Shown here: positions 1 through 8,797 of the stretch, in pieces | Layout: each line of letters begins with the position of its first letter | Numbering within the stretch: position 1 is the first letter of the stretch | Assembly (NCBI GenBank): GCA_038502055.1 | Contig: JAXRKN010000044.1 | Span: forward strand, 2,576,001-2,640,000 | Source of the DNA: Tanytarsus gracilentus | Taxonomy: Eukaryota > Arthropoda > Insecta > Diptera > Chironomidae | Reading direction: 5' to 3' | Length of the DNA: 64,000 bases | The notes under the pieces: model-generated | Seen by the model: only the letters and a program-made list of their open reading frames with translations | Told to the model about the DNA's origin: nothing | Database searches by the model: none | Position numbers and translations under genes: made by a program

Positions 1-711
1 AAGCAAGAGAAGAAGGAAAAAATCAAACAAGCAAAGGAAGAGCTTAAAAAAGCTAAAAAGAAAGCTCGAAAGCTCGTGAAGAGAATGTTGGTGGAGCCAG
101 AGAAGGGCGATGGAGTGAAAGAGAAATTGACATTTAAAGGAACGAGTGACATGAAAAATTATCATCAAGAGGAAGCAAAGAATAATTCGGCACTTTCGCT
201 GTTGAGTGCATATGGATCTGCTAGTGAGTCGGATGATGACGAGGAAGAGATTAAAACGGATCTTACTGACTCAAATAAGTTGAGCGAGAGTCGAGAGTCC
301 ATCAATGACCAACCGGAAGAATCCACTACACTCCCTGATGACACTTGCAATGAGATGCAAATCGACGACAATGACAAAGAGGAACAAATCGATGAACCAT
401 CAATTAACGAGGGCGATGAACATCCCGAAGAAGTCATAAACCCTAAAGAAGACATTCAGCCTCATCTCGAGCCATCATCCAGTAAGCGAAAGCAACCACA
501 ATTTAACAGAAACGCCAAGAAACCAAAAACTGCTATCGACTACTCAAAACTTCGCAGCCTCAAGTCAACCAATCCTTTTCTCGAGAAGCTGCTTCATCGT
601 GAGATTGTTCACGAGCGCAATTATCTCCTGCAGTGCGTCAACTATGTCGTTAAAAACAACTTTTTTGGCATCGGACAAGGCAATGTTGTTAAAAGTGATG
701 AAAATTCTTAG
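1..711 (+). CDS. NUFIP1: NUFIP1-like protein, C-terminal part (5' end outside window)
   Basis: The reading frame is open from base 1 to a TAG at 709-711 (236 codons), so the gene begins upstream of the window. The visible part runs from a Lys-rich basic stretch (first ~28 codons) through a long acidic, Ser/Asp/Glu-rich disordered region with a YGSASESDDDEEE-type patch, a basic KRK cluster, and a C-terminal helical block at about residues 190-225 containing EKLLHREIVHERNYLLQC and ending NNFFGIG. That C-terminal block is what I recognise from NUFIP1 (nuclear FMR1-interacting protein). In the known family, NUFIP1 is an RNA-binding assembly factor for box C/D snoRNPs, working with SNU13/15.5K and the R2TP complex in the nucleus. 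The identification rests on remembered similarity in the C-terminal block only; the zinc finger expected upstream is not in the window. An AATAAA follows at 734-739. Confidence 0.75.
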   Translation, partial: KQEKKEKIKQAKEELKKAKKKARKLVKRMLVEPEKGDGVKEKLTFKGTSDMKNYHQEEAKNNSALSLLSAYGSASESDDDEEEIKTDLTDSNKLSESRESINDQPEESTTLPDDTCNEMQIDDNDKEEQIDEPSINEGDEHPEEVINPKEDIQPHLEPSSSKRKQPQFNRNAKKPKTAIDYSKLRSLKSTNPFLEKLLHREIVHERNYLLQCVNYVVKNNFFGIGQGNVVKSDENS

Positions 712-718
712 ATTTAAT

Positions 719-739
719 TTTATTTGAGAGCTTAATAAA
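719..739. promoter_or_regulatory. opposed poly(A) signals of the convergent NUFIP1 and MED11 genes
   Basis: AATAAA on the plus strand at 734-739 serves the NUFIP1-like gene (stop at 711). AATAAA on the minus strand (TTTATT, 719-724) serves MED11 (stop at 760-762). Both signals sit in the 48-bp gap between the two stop codons, so the two 3' ends must overlap. Confidence 0.65.
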
Positions 740-759
740 AAGAATATTGAACTTAAAAA

Positions 760-1225
760 CTATTGTGGAAGATTAACCGAAGCAACGGCTGATGGTGGAA
801 CCTGAGCTTGTTTTTTAGCATATTTTGTCTGCGAGTCTTCGAGTTCTTTGAGGCGTGCTTTGACGTTGTTCAGACGCTGAAATAAATTAGAAGTTAATCG
901 TGTGCTTGATGAAGATCTAAATAACATCCAGTTTAGTTAATATTCTTACCTGCCAGGCCATCTGAAGATTTTTAGCAGAACTGTATCCACTTCCCTCATG
1001 AGCGTGAGTCGTTGAAACTTGTATGAGATAATTAATTTGATCGGAAAGTTTATTTTCGATGCTGTTTAGTGATTTTAGGAATTGATTCGTGTGATTTTCG
1101 GCATTTTTTTGACTCGGCTTCTCTTTCGATAGCTCCTGAAGTGCATTTCCGGCGCTCTGAATGCAGAGAATGATTTCCTTTTCAATTATGTCGAGAGCTT
1201 GAATTTTTTCCAGTGGATTTGTCAT
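760..1225 (-). CDS. MED11: Mediator complex subunit 11 (MED11)
   Basis: There are two coding exons: 1225-950 (92 codons, ending CAG before GTAAGA) and 876-760 (38 codons plus TAG, after TTATTTCAG); the 73-bp intron is phase 0. The 130-residue product starts MTNPLEKIQALDIIEKEI and continues with QSAGNALQELSKEK and a NQFLKSLNSIENKLSDQINYL helix, which I recognise as MED11. MED11 is a small helical subunit of the Mediator head module that pairs with MED22 and contacts Pol II and general transcription factors in the nucleus. Exon 2 adds a short helix (RLNNVKARLKELE) and a polar tail. Length and start agree with the family. The gene is divergent from Nedd8 (210 bp between start codons) and convergent with NUFIP1. 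Confidence 0.93.
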
Positions 1226-1435
1226 TTTTTAATTATTTATTTTTTGACGGCTTTTTTAAGAAAAACAACAACAAATAAAAAGTGTCGAATAAATTTCGAG
1301 TGTCGAAAAATTTTCCACAAAATATTCACAACAAAACAAAAAAATTAATTAATTAAGGTCTTTAGAGGTACTCTAGCATCAATTAAAACAGTTATCTAAT
1401 TACACATAAAGTAGAACCAAAATAAAAGCCTCAAG
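1226..1435. promoter_or_regulatory. divergent MED11/Nedd8 promoter
   Basis: The 210 bp lie between the MED11 start (minus) and the Nedd8 start (plus). There is no clear TATA box. Two copies of GTGTCGAA occur at 1282-1289 and 1300-1307, and the same octamer recurs upstream of the BAP18-like gene (2124-2131). A compact TATA-less bidirectional promoter fits two housekeeping genes; that it drives both is inferred from position. Confidence 0.55.
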
Positions 1436-1895
1436 ATGTTGATCAAAGTTAAGGTAAATCGCTAAATTCATCAAAAGTTTCGCAACTAAAGGAAATTTTT
1501 CGTTAATTTGTAAATTTAGACACTCACAGGCAAGGAAATTGAAATTGATATTGAGCCGACTGATAAAGTAGATCGTATCAAGGAGCGTGTCGAGGAAAAA
1601 GAAGGAATTCCACCTCAACAGCAGCGCTTAATTTTCTCAGGAAAGCAAATGTAAGTGGAATTAGATACAGTGAACTAAGAATGAGTCAGCATGAGCTTTA
1701 AATATCCTTATTTGATCATCAACCATGCTGGATGATTTTTAATAGCTCCGTGTTCATACCATAAGTAATTTTTTGCTTTGGATCTTTTAATTAACAAACT
1801 CCAATTTCAGGAACGACGACAAAACAGCTCAAGACTATAAAGTTCAAGGCGGATCCGTACTTCATTTAGTTCTCGCTCTTCGAGGTGGTTTATAA
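1436..1895 (+). CDS. Nedd8: NEDD8 ubiquitin-like modifier
   Basis: There are three exons: 1436-1453 (ATG TTG ATC AAA GTT AAG, then GTAAAT), 1520-1650 (after TTTAG, ending AT before GTAAGT) and 1811-1895 (after TTTCAG, ending TAA). Joined, they encode 77 residues beginning MLIKVKTLTGKEIEIDIEP and ending LALRGGL. This is NEDD8, the modifier conjugated to cullins by UBA3/NAE1 and UBE2M. The beta-grasp core, the IFSGKQ segment and the LALRGG processing site are all present. The C-terminal extension after Gly76 is one Leu, much shorter than the tails of human or Drosophila NEDD8 precursors as I remember them. A plus-strand AATAAA lies at 2007-2012. Antisense reading frames over exon 2 are shadows. 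Confidence 0.97.
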
Positions 1896-2116
1896 GCACC
1901 AAACTCGGTCGACTGGATCTTTTTATTTTTTTTTTGGCGATAAATTATTTCCTCCTGTTTTTCATACATTCAAAAAATCATGGGATAAAAGAAATTGTCC
2001 ACGAATAATAAACATTTAAAAATTAAAAATCTTTAAACCGGCAGATAATTTTTTGATGAGAAAATCGCGTTATAAAATTCGTTAAATTTCCCGCTTGAAT
2101 TCAAATTCACAAACTG

Positions 2117-2131
2117 TCGACACGTGTCGAA
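2117..2131 (+). promoter_or_regulatory. 14-bp palindrome with CACGTG E-box, BAP18 promoter
   Basis: TCGACACGTGTCGA (2117-2130) is a perfect palindrome centred on a CACGTG E-box, about 80 bp upstream of the BAP18-like start codon. It overlaps GTGTCGAA (2124-2131), the octamer also found twice in the MED11/Nedd8 promoter. A further TTCGACA (inverted TGTCGAA) lies near 2177. A bHLH-type factor is the likely binder (inference). Confidence 0.5.
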
Positions 2132-2209
2132 ATTTAAAGTTTCCGCTCAAAACATTAAAAAGTGATTTTTTTGTATTTCGACAGTCACAATCGAGCATAA
2201 CAAAAAAAA

Positions 2210-2860
2210 ATGAATGTTAAGGTAAAATTAATATTTTAATGTTTCTAGCTCATTTAAAAATATAAGTAACTCATAAAAATGTTCATTGTAGGTCAGTGAA
2301 ATCTTTACGTCTGCCGGAAAGGCATTCAATACACTTGGTGATCTCATTTTGCAAGTCCAGTCCTCCGCTGGTTCCTCTGAAGGGTGAGTAAAATTAACAA
2401 AAATAATAATCATAAGCCGGCTTCAACGATCAATTGTTTCAGAAGTTCGAAGTGGAGTCAGGAAGAAGTGGATATGCTAAGAACGTCTGTAACAAAATTT
2501 AATGAAGACCTAAATCAACTGAGCAGCCACATCAAGTCCAAACAAACTTCACAAATTCGACAAACAATTAAAAATAAAGCATACTCGTCCGCTGGAATGG
2601 TTCAAAAAATCGAGATAAAACCAACCACTACACTTCCCGCTCAACAATCGCCAGTCATTCAAGAGCAAGTAATTTTTCATCAGCCATCAACGATCAAAAT
2701 TGAGCATCAGCTTCCCGCAGATCTCGTTACGAACCAGCCACAAACCTCCTCGCACATGACCCTCAACCGTCTCAATGCCCAAGAAGAGGAGGAAGAAATG
2801 GATGAGGGCTCATTCCAAACCGAAGTTAAGATCGAGACTGGATTTTCTGAAGTTTCTTGA
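2210..2860 (+). CDS. BAP18-like chromatin complex subunit (possible readthrough to 2935)
   Basis: There are three exons: 2210-2221 (MNVK, then GTAAAA), 2292-2383 (after TTGTAG, ending before GTGAGT) and 2443-2860 (after TTTCAG), giving 173 residues. The N-terminal VSEIFTSAGKAFNTLGDLIL segment (residues 5-24) and the following SANT/Myb-like region KWSQEEVDMLRTSV...FNEDLN (about 38-80) match what I remember of BAP18 (human C17orf49), a subunit of H3K4me3-associated remodelling and methyltransferase complexes such as NURF and MLL1. The middle is Gln/Pro-rich and disordered, and the end is acidic. The TGA at 2858-2860 is followed in the same frame by 24 codons rich in Asp (DSANDSDDDDGDEF and so on) up to a second TGA at 2933-2935. 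Human BAP18 has a similar NDSD-type acidic segment, so the first stop may be a recent nonsense change, a readthrough stop or a sequence error. Confidence 0.8.
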
Positions 2861-2935
2861 GATAGCGCGAACGACAGTGACGATGATGACGGAGATGAGT
2901 TTCTTGCGGATGACGACGATCATGAGGATTTTTGA

Positions 2936-4051
2936 ATTTTAGATTTTAAGCAAATTTGAATTGCAAAATAATTGCAATTCTGATATTAAATTAAATTATC
3001 ATGCGAGAAAAGTGTCATAGGATTAGTTGAATTGGAGGAGGAAAAAACCTTAAGTTTTAAACGAACCCCCATGTAATTGCCCACTTTAAGCGCAATTTTT
3101 TAATTTCACCTCCTTCCTCACTTTTGGCGATAACTTTTCCTCATACCCATATAAAATGTAAAATTAATTGTATGAAAAATATTCCTCGTGTGCGAATTTC
3201 ATTAATAAACTTAAAATATTATTCACTCATATCAATTATCGACCATTTACAGCTAAAATTCATTATCGAAAAGTGTAAAAATTTACACGAAATTCTCTTG
3301 TTAAATAAAATCGGCTTTCACCAAAAATTATTATCGACATTCCGATTTATTGCAGTTTTTCTGAAAGAGAAAACGAGCAAATTATGTTTTTTACAAGCTT
3401 TTCATCTTCTTCAATCACTCGAGTGGAAAATTCTTGACGTGATAAAAATTATTTTCTCTCGGAAGATTCACTTTCGATTTGTGCAACTGGACTTTAAATT
3501 TTATGAGGTGCAGAGAACGGATTATGAAAATAATTATAATGAGAAATGAATGCTGTTAGAATATGAGAAAAAATTGAATTGCTTGGAAAGAGATGAAAAA
3601 TGAATTTTAGTAAACTGCATTGCATTGGGTTCGAATCCTAAAATTATTTCAAGATTCTAATGATTAATATTCTAGTGATAATTTTTTTGAGAAAACTGAC
3701 AATAAAAGTCATAGAAATAATGAAATCATTTTTTAATGCTTTTAAAATTAAATTTAAAACATCAAAATTTTAATTTTTTTAATTTTTTTCCCTATGCTTT
3801 CTTCCCTTTCATCTTCGCGACAATCTCATATCAGTATTAACACAATTTTTGACACATAATTAAACCGACTTATCTGCACGCACGAAATTTTTCTCATCAT
3901 AAAAAATATTCCTCGAAAGCTAAAAAAGAAAACTAAATTTGCAGGCGGGAGTAAAATTTGTGCATCGGAAACATGAGTGAAAAAAAATGTGCAAAGAGAA
4001 ATATGAAAAAGTGGAGAAAATGTAGGGAGTTAAGCAGAGCATTTAGATGCA
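2936..4051. other. intergenic BAP18-Osiris interval
   Basis: The interval begins with the BAP18 3' UTR, which holds a perfect 9-bp hairpin (2958-2966 with 2972-2980) and an ATTAAA at 2985-2990. A long open frame (3172-3549 from its first ATG) is AT-rich and has no recognisable domain. One exact B-box copy lies at 3628. Nothing else is supported. Confidence 0.5.
3628..3638 (+). repeat. B-box 11-mer, exact copy
   Basis: GGTTCGAATCC followed by TAAAATT, in AT-rich sequence; with the preceding G it forms a short T-arm-like stem. One of twelve exact copies in the window. Confidence 0.8.
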
Positions 4052-4088
4052 TATAAATGCAAGAGTTATTAATCAAAAAATTATCAGT
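4052..4088 (+). promoter_or_regulatory. core promoter of the Osiris gene: TATAAA plus TCAGT initiator
   Basis: TATAAA (4052-4057) is followed about 34 bp downstream by TCAGTT (4084-4089), a good arthropod initiator. The first ATG after it is the Osiris start at 4226, giving a 5' UTR of about 140 nt. A TATA promoter fits a developmentally regulated gene, unlike the TATA-less neighbours. Confidence 0.6.
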
Positions 4089-4225
4089 TTACATTCAATT
4101 ATCCAAGAGTTAACAACACAATAGAGATAGAGAAGTAGTGAGGAGCTGTTCAAAAAAGCATTAAATAAAAAAATTAGTTTAGCGTGTGTGTAACTTATTT
4201 TAGCAAGAAAATAAAACTACCAAAG

Positions 4226-5045
4226 ATGTATTCAAAATTATTCGTGCAAGTTTTTCTCGCCCTCACCATCTCAACTGCCGTCTTTTCCGCTTCCGTTGCC
4301 AAGAAAGATGACGAAGAGATTAAGGAATTGAATGTTCTGAAAAAGGTTTACGACGATTGTGAAAGTCAAGATGATTTCACTGGATGTCTGAAAGGAAAAG
4401 CCCTCACTGCCATCTCACGTGCTGTTGAACAGGTAAAATATTTTAAATGAGTTAAAATTTAAAGTATAATTTCTGTCTTAGGACTCAATCTCATTGGTCG
4501 ATGGAGTTACACTCGTCAAGAGCGAAAATGCCATTGTTGATGACACCCCAGTCATTGCTGATGCTCGTGCCTTAAGCGGACTCAGTGGAGTTGATAAGGC
4601 TTTATTGCAAACTGTCGACAAATTCTTGCGTACACACACCGTTAAATTTGATATGTCAGAGGGACGTAAGAAGGGACAGAAGCATTATCGTTATATTATC
4701 GCTGCCATGATGACTGCCATGGGTGTTGCCGGTCCATTGGGATTGAAGGCTTTGGCTGCTATCGCTGGAAAGGCTTTGGTTATCAGCAAGGTCGCACTCA
4801 CAATTGCTGGCATTATTGCACTCAAGAAAATCTTCTCAAGCGATCACCACGAAGAGACCAGCTTCCAAGTTCATGCTGGAGACCATAACAGGTAATTTGT
4901 CACACTTCAATTAAATTAAAGGCACGATCTAATTAATACACGTTTCCATTCCAGACGTAACGCTTACTTGAAGAAGCAACAAATGTACGGAGTCGATCCA
5001 TACAGATACTACTACGACCAACAATATCAAAGCCAACAGAACTAA
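4226..5045 (+). CDS. Osiris family protein (DUF1676)
   Basis: There are three exons: 4226-4432 (ending CAG before GTAAAA), 4482-4891 (after GTCTTAG, ending AG before GTAATT) and 4955-5045 (after TTCCAG, to TAA), giving 235 residues. A signal peptide (1 to about 22) is followed by the Osiris two-cysteine pattern CESQDDFTGCLKGKAL (about 51-66), the DUF1676 middle, a long hydrophobic segment (about 140-183, IIAAMMTAMGVAG to TIAGIIALKK), and a Tyr/Gln-rich tail (YRYYYDQQYQ). Osiris proteins are insect-specific secretory or endosomal membrane proteins expressed in cuticle-forming epithelia. Most belong to a conserved gene cluster, but no other Osiris gene is visible here, so this may be one of the solitary members; I cannot assign a number. 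AATAAA lies at 5174-5179. The frame is open upstream of ATG, but no earlier ATG exists in the inferred transcript. Confidence 0.88.
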
Positions 5046-5791
5046 ATTTAGAAAGAGAGAAAAAAATTAATAATTTAATTATGTGGCAAAAGACTCTGCT
5101 TTAGAATTAGCTAATTTATGGTTAATTTATTATGTTCGAATTTAAAGAAAAAAGCTGAACAAGAAAAATGAGAAATAAAAGAAAATTTATTTATTAATAT
5201 TGCGAGGTTTAGAAAAAAAGAGAGAGAAGGTTTTAGTTAATTTTGTTTCTACTCTGCTTAATCGTTTACTCTAAATTTCATGCTCAAGTGGATTTATTGG
5301 ATAATTTTCCTCTTCCACGCACGCACTCGACGCCACACTAAATTAAGTCACTAACTTTTCATCTCACGTTAATTACAATATGATTAATTATGTGATGGGG
5401 CGATTAATCAGCGTGGTGCGCACTCGATTTTCTCCATTTATCGAGATCAAAGTGGAAAATTATGAATTTACGAGGCGGTATGGAAGTTCTCCGTTGAAAG
5501 GTGTAATGCAGGCGATTTTCTTAATTAATTTAATTTTACTCGCATCTTTTTCTCGTTCGATTTGTGAATTATGGCATGAGAAAGAGAACAGACGTGAGGA
5601 GTTATTAGACCCTAAAAATAAAAATTGTTCTGCATCGACGTGCACTTTCGATTTGCACACCAGAGCTCTTCGGTGTGCACACGCGCATCGGATACTTTCT
5701 TTTATTATTGCTAATTTTTTTACTTTGGCTTACTTAAGTGAAATTGATCTTTTTTATTGACGTATAAGTAATTAATTTTTAAAAGGCGCTT

Positions 5792-5802
5792 GGTTCAATT
5801 CC
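5792..5802 (+). repeat. B-box variant
   Basis: GGTTCAATTCC, a canonical Pol III B-box form, preceded by AAGGCGCTT. It lies 91 bp upstream of the exact copy at 5883. Confidence 0.6.
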
Positions 5803-5882
5803 ATTTTCAAGAAAAAAAGTTTCATTTTCCATTTTGTTCTACATTTGAGACTTTTCTTTAAACATTTGAATTTAAAAACTGA

Positions 5883-5893
5883 GGTTCGAATCC
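5883..5893 (+). repeat. B-box 11-mer, exact copy
   Basis: GGTTCGAATCC with AGG/CCT pairing around the TTCGAAT loop, followed by TTAAAAATTTAAT. Confidence 0.8.
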
Positions 5894-7802
5894 TTAAAAA
5901 TTTAATCTAAAAATTTTGGTTTAAAATTTAAATGCGCTTCAAAAACCATCAAAAACTCTTTAAAAAAAGTTCAAACAAAAACTGAACGAGAACTTTTCGC
6001 AAAAAAAAAAATGCAAGAAGGTAAAAAATGCAATTGCGGTTGTAAGTTTTTAATTTGTTCGTTATTTATTTGTCGTCTTCCTTCTCTCCAACTGACTCCT
6101 ATAACGTTTAGCATGATCACAGTCGGGAGTAATAATAATATATGCAAGAAAAAGATGTGAAAGAGAGAGAGCGAATATAAATCTCGAATAATGCGAGGCA
6201 TTTATTGGATATCGATTGTGTACACTCCAACAATGACATGAAATGAGAAAATATTTTTGCTCTCTCGAGAGACACACAGAAGTGCATGAAATATTAAAAT
6301 TAATTAATTTAAGTAAATTTCGCTGTTGGAATTTTCCTCTTCGCTTCTGACAATTTCATATTCTTATGCAAAAGTATAAGGAAAAGGAACAATATTAATT
6401 TAAATAAATCCTCTCGACTCGGCCCGCTGTTAATTCTTCTTTCTGAACAAAAAAAATGTACAAAGTCGTGATGATGTCGTCGCGGGGTTGTTAATATTCT
6501 TGATAATCACAATAAATGCCTACAAATGCAAGAAGGCATTCTGAATGTCTCTGTTTCTCTCTCTCACAATGCTTCTTAAAATAAGAATATGGAGATATAA
6601 AATGTAAGAAGCCAGCCTATCAGTGACTTATCAGAAAGGGATCAATATTGATTTCATTATGTCGCATTTAATTCGAATTTTATGCAAATCATTATTGAAA
6701 TCTCTCCGCGGTTTGTGAGAGTAATGAGAAAATGTCTTTCTGTCCGCATGTTTTAAAACAGTAGCCATCCAGTAGCAGTCGCGATATAAATGGGATGAGG
6801 ATTTTTTATTTATCTAGAAATGGCATTTTCGCATTGACTTTTTAATTGTTTAGTAGCTTTTATGGCTGACTGCGCACACTTATCGTGAGTTACTGACTAT
6901 GTTGAATTCATTTTTATTTAATTCTTGTAGGACTTAAAGAATTGTTGAAGGAGGATATAACTAAGGATGAAGAGTTAACGCGCAGTTTTTCAAATAAATA
7001 AATTAGATTAAGAATTTTACAAATTAATTTTTAAATTATTTTCATATCTGGACATTTTGCAATTTTTTTAATTTAAATTAAATTTTCAGCTAAAAGTTGA
7101 AATAACAAGCCGAGATAATTTTGCCAATTTAAAAACATTACTGTATGAGGCTGAGTGGCGCTTTTTTTGCTCTTGACCTCCGCGACGCGATGATCCCCCA
7201 TGTGATTTGACAATCGTAACCGAGCCATGAACAAAAGAATGAGTGAGAGAGAAAAACATTCTCATTTACTTCGTTTTCATGTCTCCATTTCCTCCTGCGC
7301 TTAAGATCTCACCAGTCAGCTTGAGCATGTTTTGGCTACTGGAATATGTTTTGCTCATTTGACTTCTTGAACCTCTTATAAGAGCTCTGCTATGTAAAAT
7401 TGTCTTTTTTCACAGATCTAAATTAAAAAGGACCTCGAGAGCTAGTAAAAGAATTCATGACTGTGCAAAATTATTCACCTCCTTTTCAATGAATAATAAA
7501 TTAATTTTCATTTTGTATCCAATTTAATTAAATAATGGCGATGAACCTACATGGAATATTAAATTAAATTTTTATATTAAGGACTTTATAGCATCGATCC
7601 AATGTAATCTAATTTCATGTGCAAAATTCAATCATTTTATGTGTGCTAAAATGTGGATATTTTATATTCCAGCGGGAGGGCATTTTTATCAATTTCACAA
7701 TATTTCTCTCGCTCATGCCGTGATTGATCTATTGTTGTGCCCAATATAAAATAATATGTGAGACGACTCAGTGGTGTAAAAGCGTGTTAGGGAGATAAAA
7801 AT

Positions 7803-8041
7803 TCAAGGGATGGAAATTTTAAATTGGAACCCACAGAATTTTGTGTAAATTTTATAATTTGTTAATTTTTATAGAAATTTGGGAATTTGTATTTTGGTAA
7901 ATTTTGCTTTAAATTTAAATGGATTATAGAAATTTGAATTAAATTTATATAATTTTAGAAATTTTGATATATTTTTTAAAAAATTTTTTGTGTAAATTTT
8001 GTATAATTTAATGTAAATTTGAGTAATTTATTTTCCCTTTT
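7803..8041. repeat. possible palindromic element, weak right end
   Basis: The left end (TCAAGGGATGGAAATTTT) matches the family end consensus closely. A possible inverted end (CAAAAGGGAAAATAAATT on the minus strand) lies at about 8024-8041. The interior is almost pure A/T. The right boundary is uncertain. Confidence 0.3.
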
Positions 8042-8141
8042 GTGGAAACTTAATTTAATTAAGTTTTTTGCTAAGGTCTGGGCTTGGTTGTTTTTGTTGT
8101 AATGATAAAGAATATTTTTTAGAAACTCAAACTTTTTTTGC

Positions 8142-8224
8142 TTCCGCCGTTGTAGGATTCGAACCGCTGTCTTCAAGAAGATGAATTTGTTAACACTGCG
8201 CGCGTAAAATTGCGCTACCAAGCC
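8142..8224 (-). repeat. tRNA-like / SINE-head-like sequence with A-box-like and B-box motifs
   Basis: Read on the minus strand, GGCTTGG is followed by TAGCGCAATTT (8217-8207, A-box-like), a D-arm-like GCGC...GCGC pairing, and about 40 nt later an exact B box GGTTCGAATCC (8165-8155). An inverted TCTTC/GAAGA lies where a class II tRNA has its variable arm. The anticodon, T and acceptor stems do not pair properly, so it is not a functional tRNA by eye; a tRNA-derived SINE head or tRNA pseudogene fits better. Confidence 0.45.
8155..8165 (-). repeat. B-box 11-mer, exact copy
   Basis: This copy sits inside the tRNA-like sequence and is the only one with a recognisable A-box partner. Confidence 0.8.
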
Positions 8225-8797
8225 TTTATTAAATTTAATTTCAAATGGTAAAGACTTATATAAGAAATAAAAGTTTTGTGAAAATTTAAGAGATATTTTA
8301 ATTTCTTGATATATTTTTGTTTAAAAAATAATATCCTCTCTTATAATTTTGAACCATTTTTTTTTTTCAGGTTTGTTAAAGATATTTAAATTTTGAAGTA
8401 ATAATTATTTTAAAATTTTATGAAAGGAACTAAAAATTTAAACTGAAATTTAAATTGTTTTTCTATTTATGTTATTTTCGATGCTTATTTTAGGACTTTG
8501 AAAAAATTATCAGAAAATTAAGGAAAGCGACTTAAGCAAAAAGGAAACTGTCCAAAAAACTTTCAATAAAGAGCTTAGATAACAGAAAATTTTCAGATTA
8601 AAAATTTGATTGAATGAAGAAATTTCATCTTTTTGTGTTTAAAAAGTGAAATATATTTTTCTAAAAATTAGTTGATTCAACATTTGAAAGGAAATTTTGT
8701 TGCCCGTTTTTTCCCAAATGTTGATAATAAATTTGAACCTTGATGTAATATTTTTTTTAATTTTTGCAACACAACTTGATTGAATTTAAAAATAATA

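Noticed and set aside
1400..1618. 72-codon minus-strand open frame
   Set aside because: It is an antisense shadow of Nedd8 exons 1-2.
3124..3549. 141-codon plus-strand open frame
   Set aside because: It starts with TTG (first ATG at 3172), is rich in Ile/Leu/Lys/Phe as expected from AT-rich DNA, and has no domain, signal peptide or promoter of its own.
4184..4225. upstream extension of the Osiris frame
   Set aside because: It uses a non-ATG start; ATG at 4226 directly precedes a signal peptide and is the first ATG after the predicted start site.
8142..8224. functional tRNA gene
   Set aside because: The acceptor, anticodon and T stems do not pair; only the box motifs and D-arm-like part fit.
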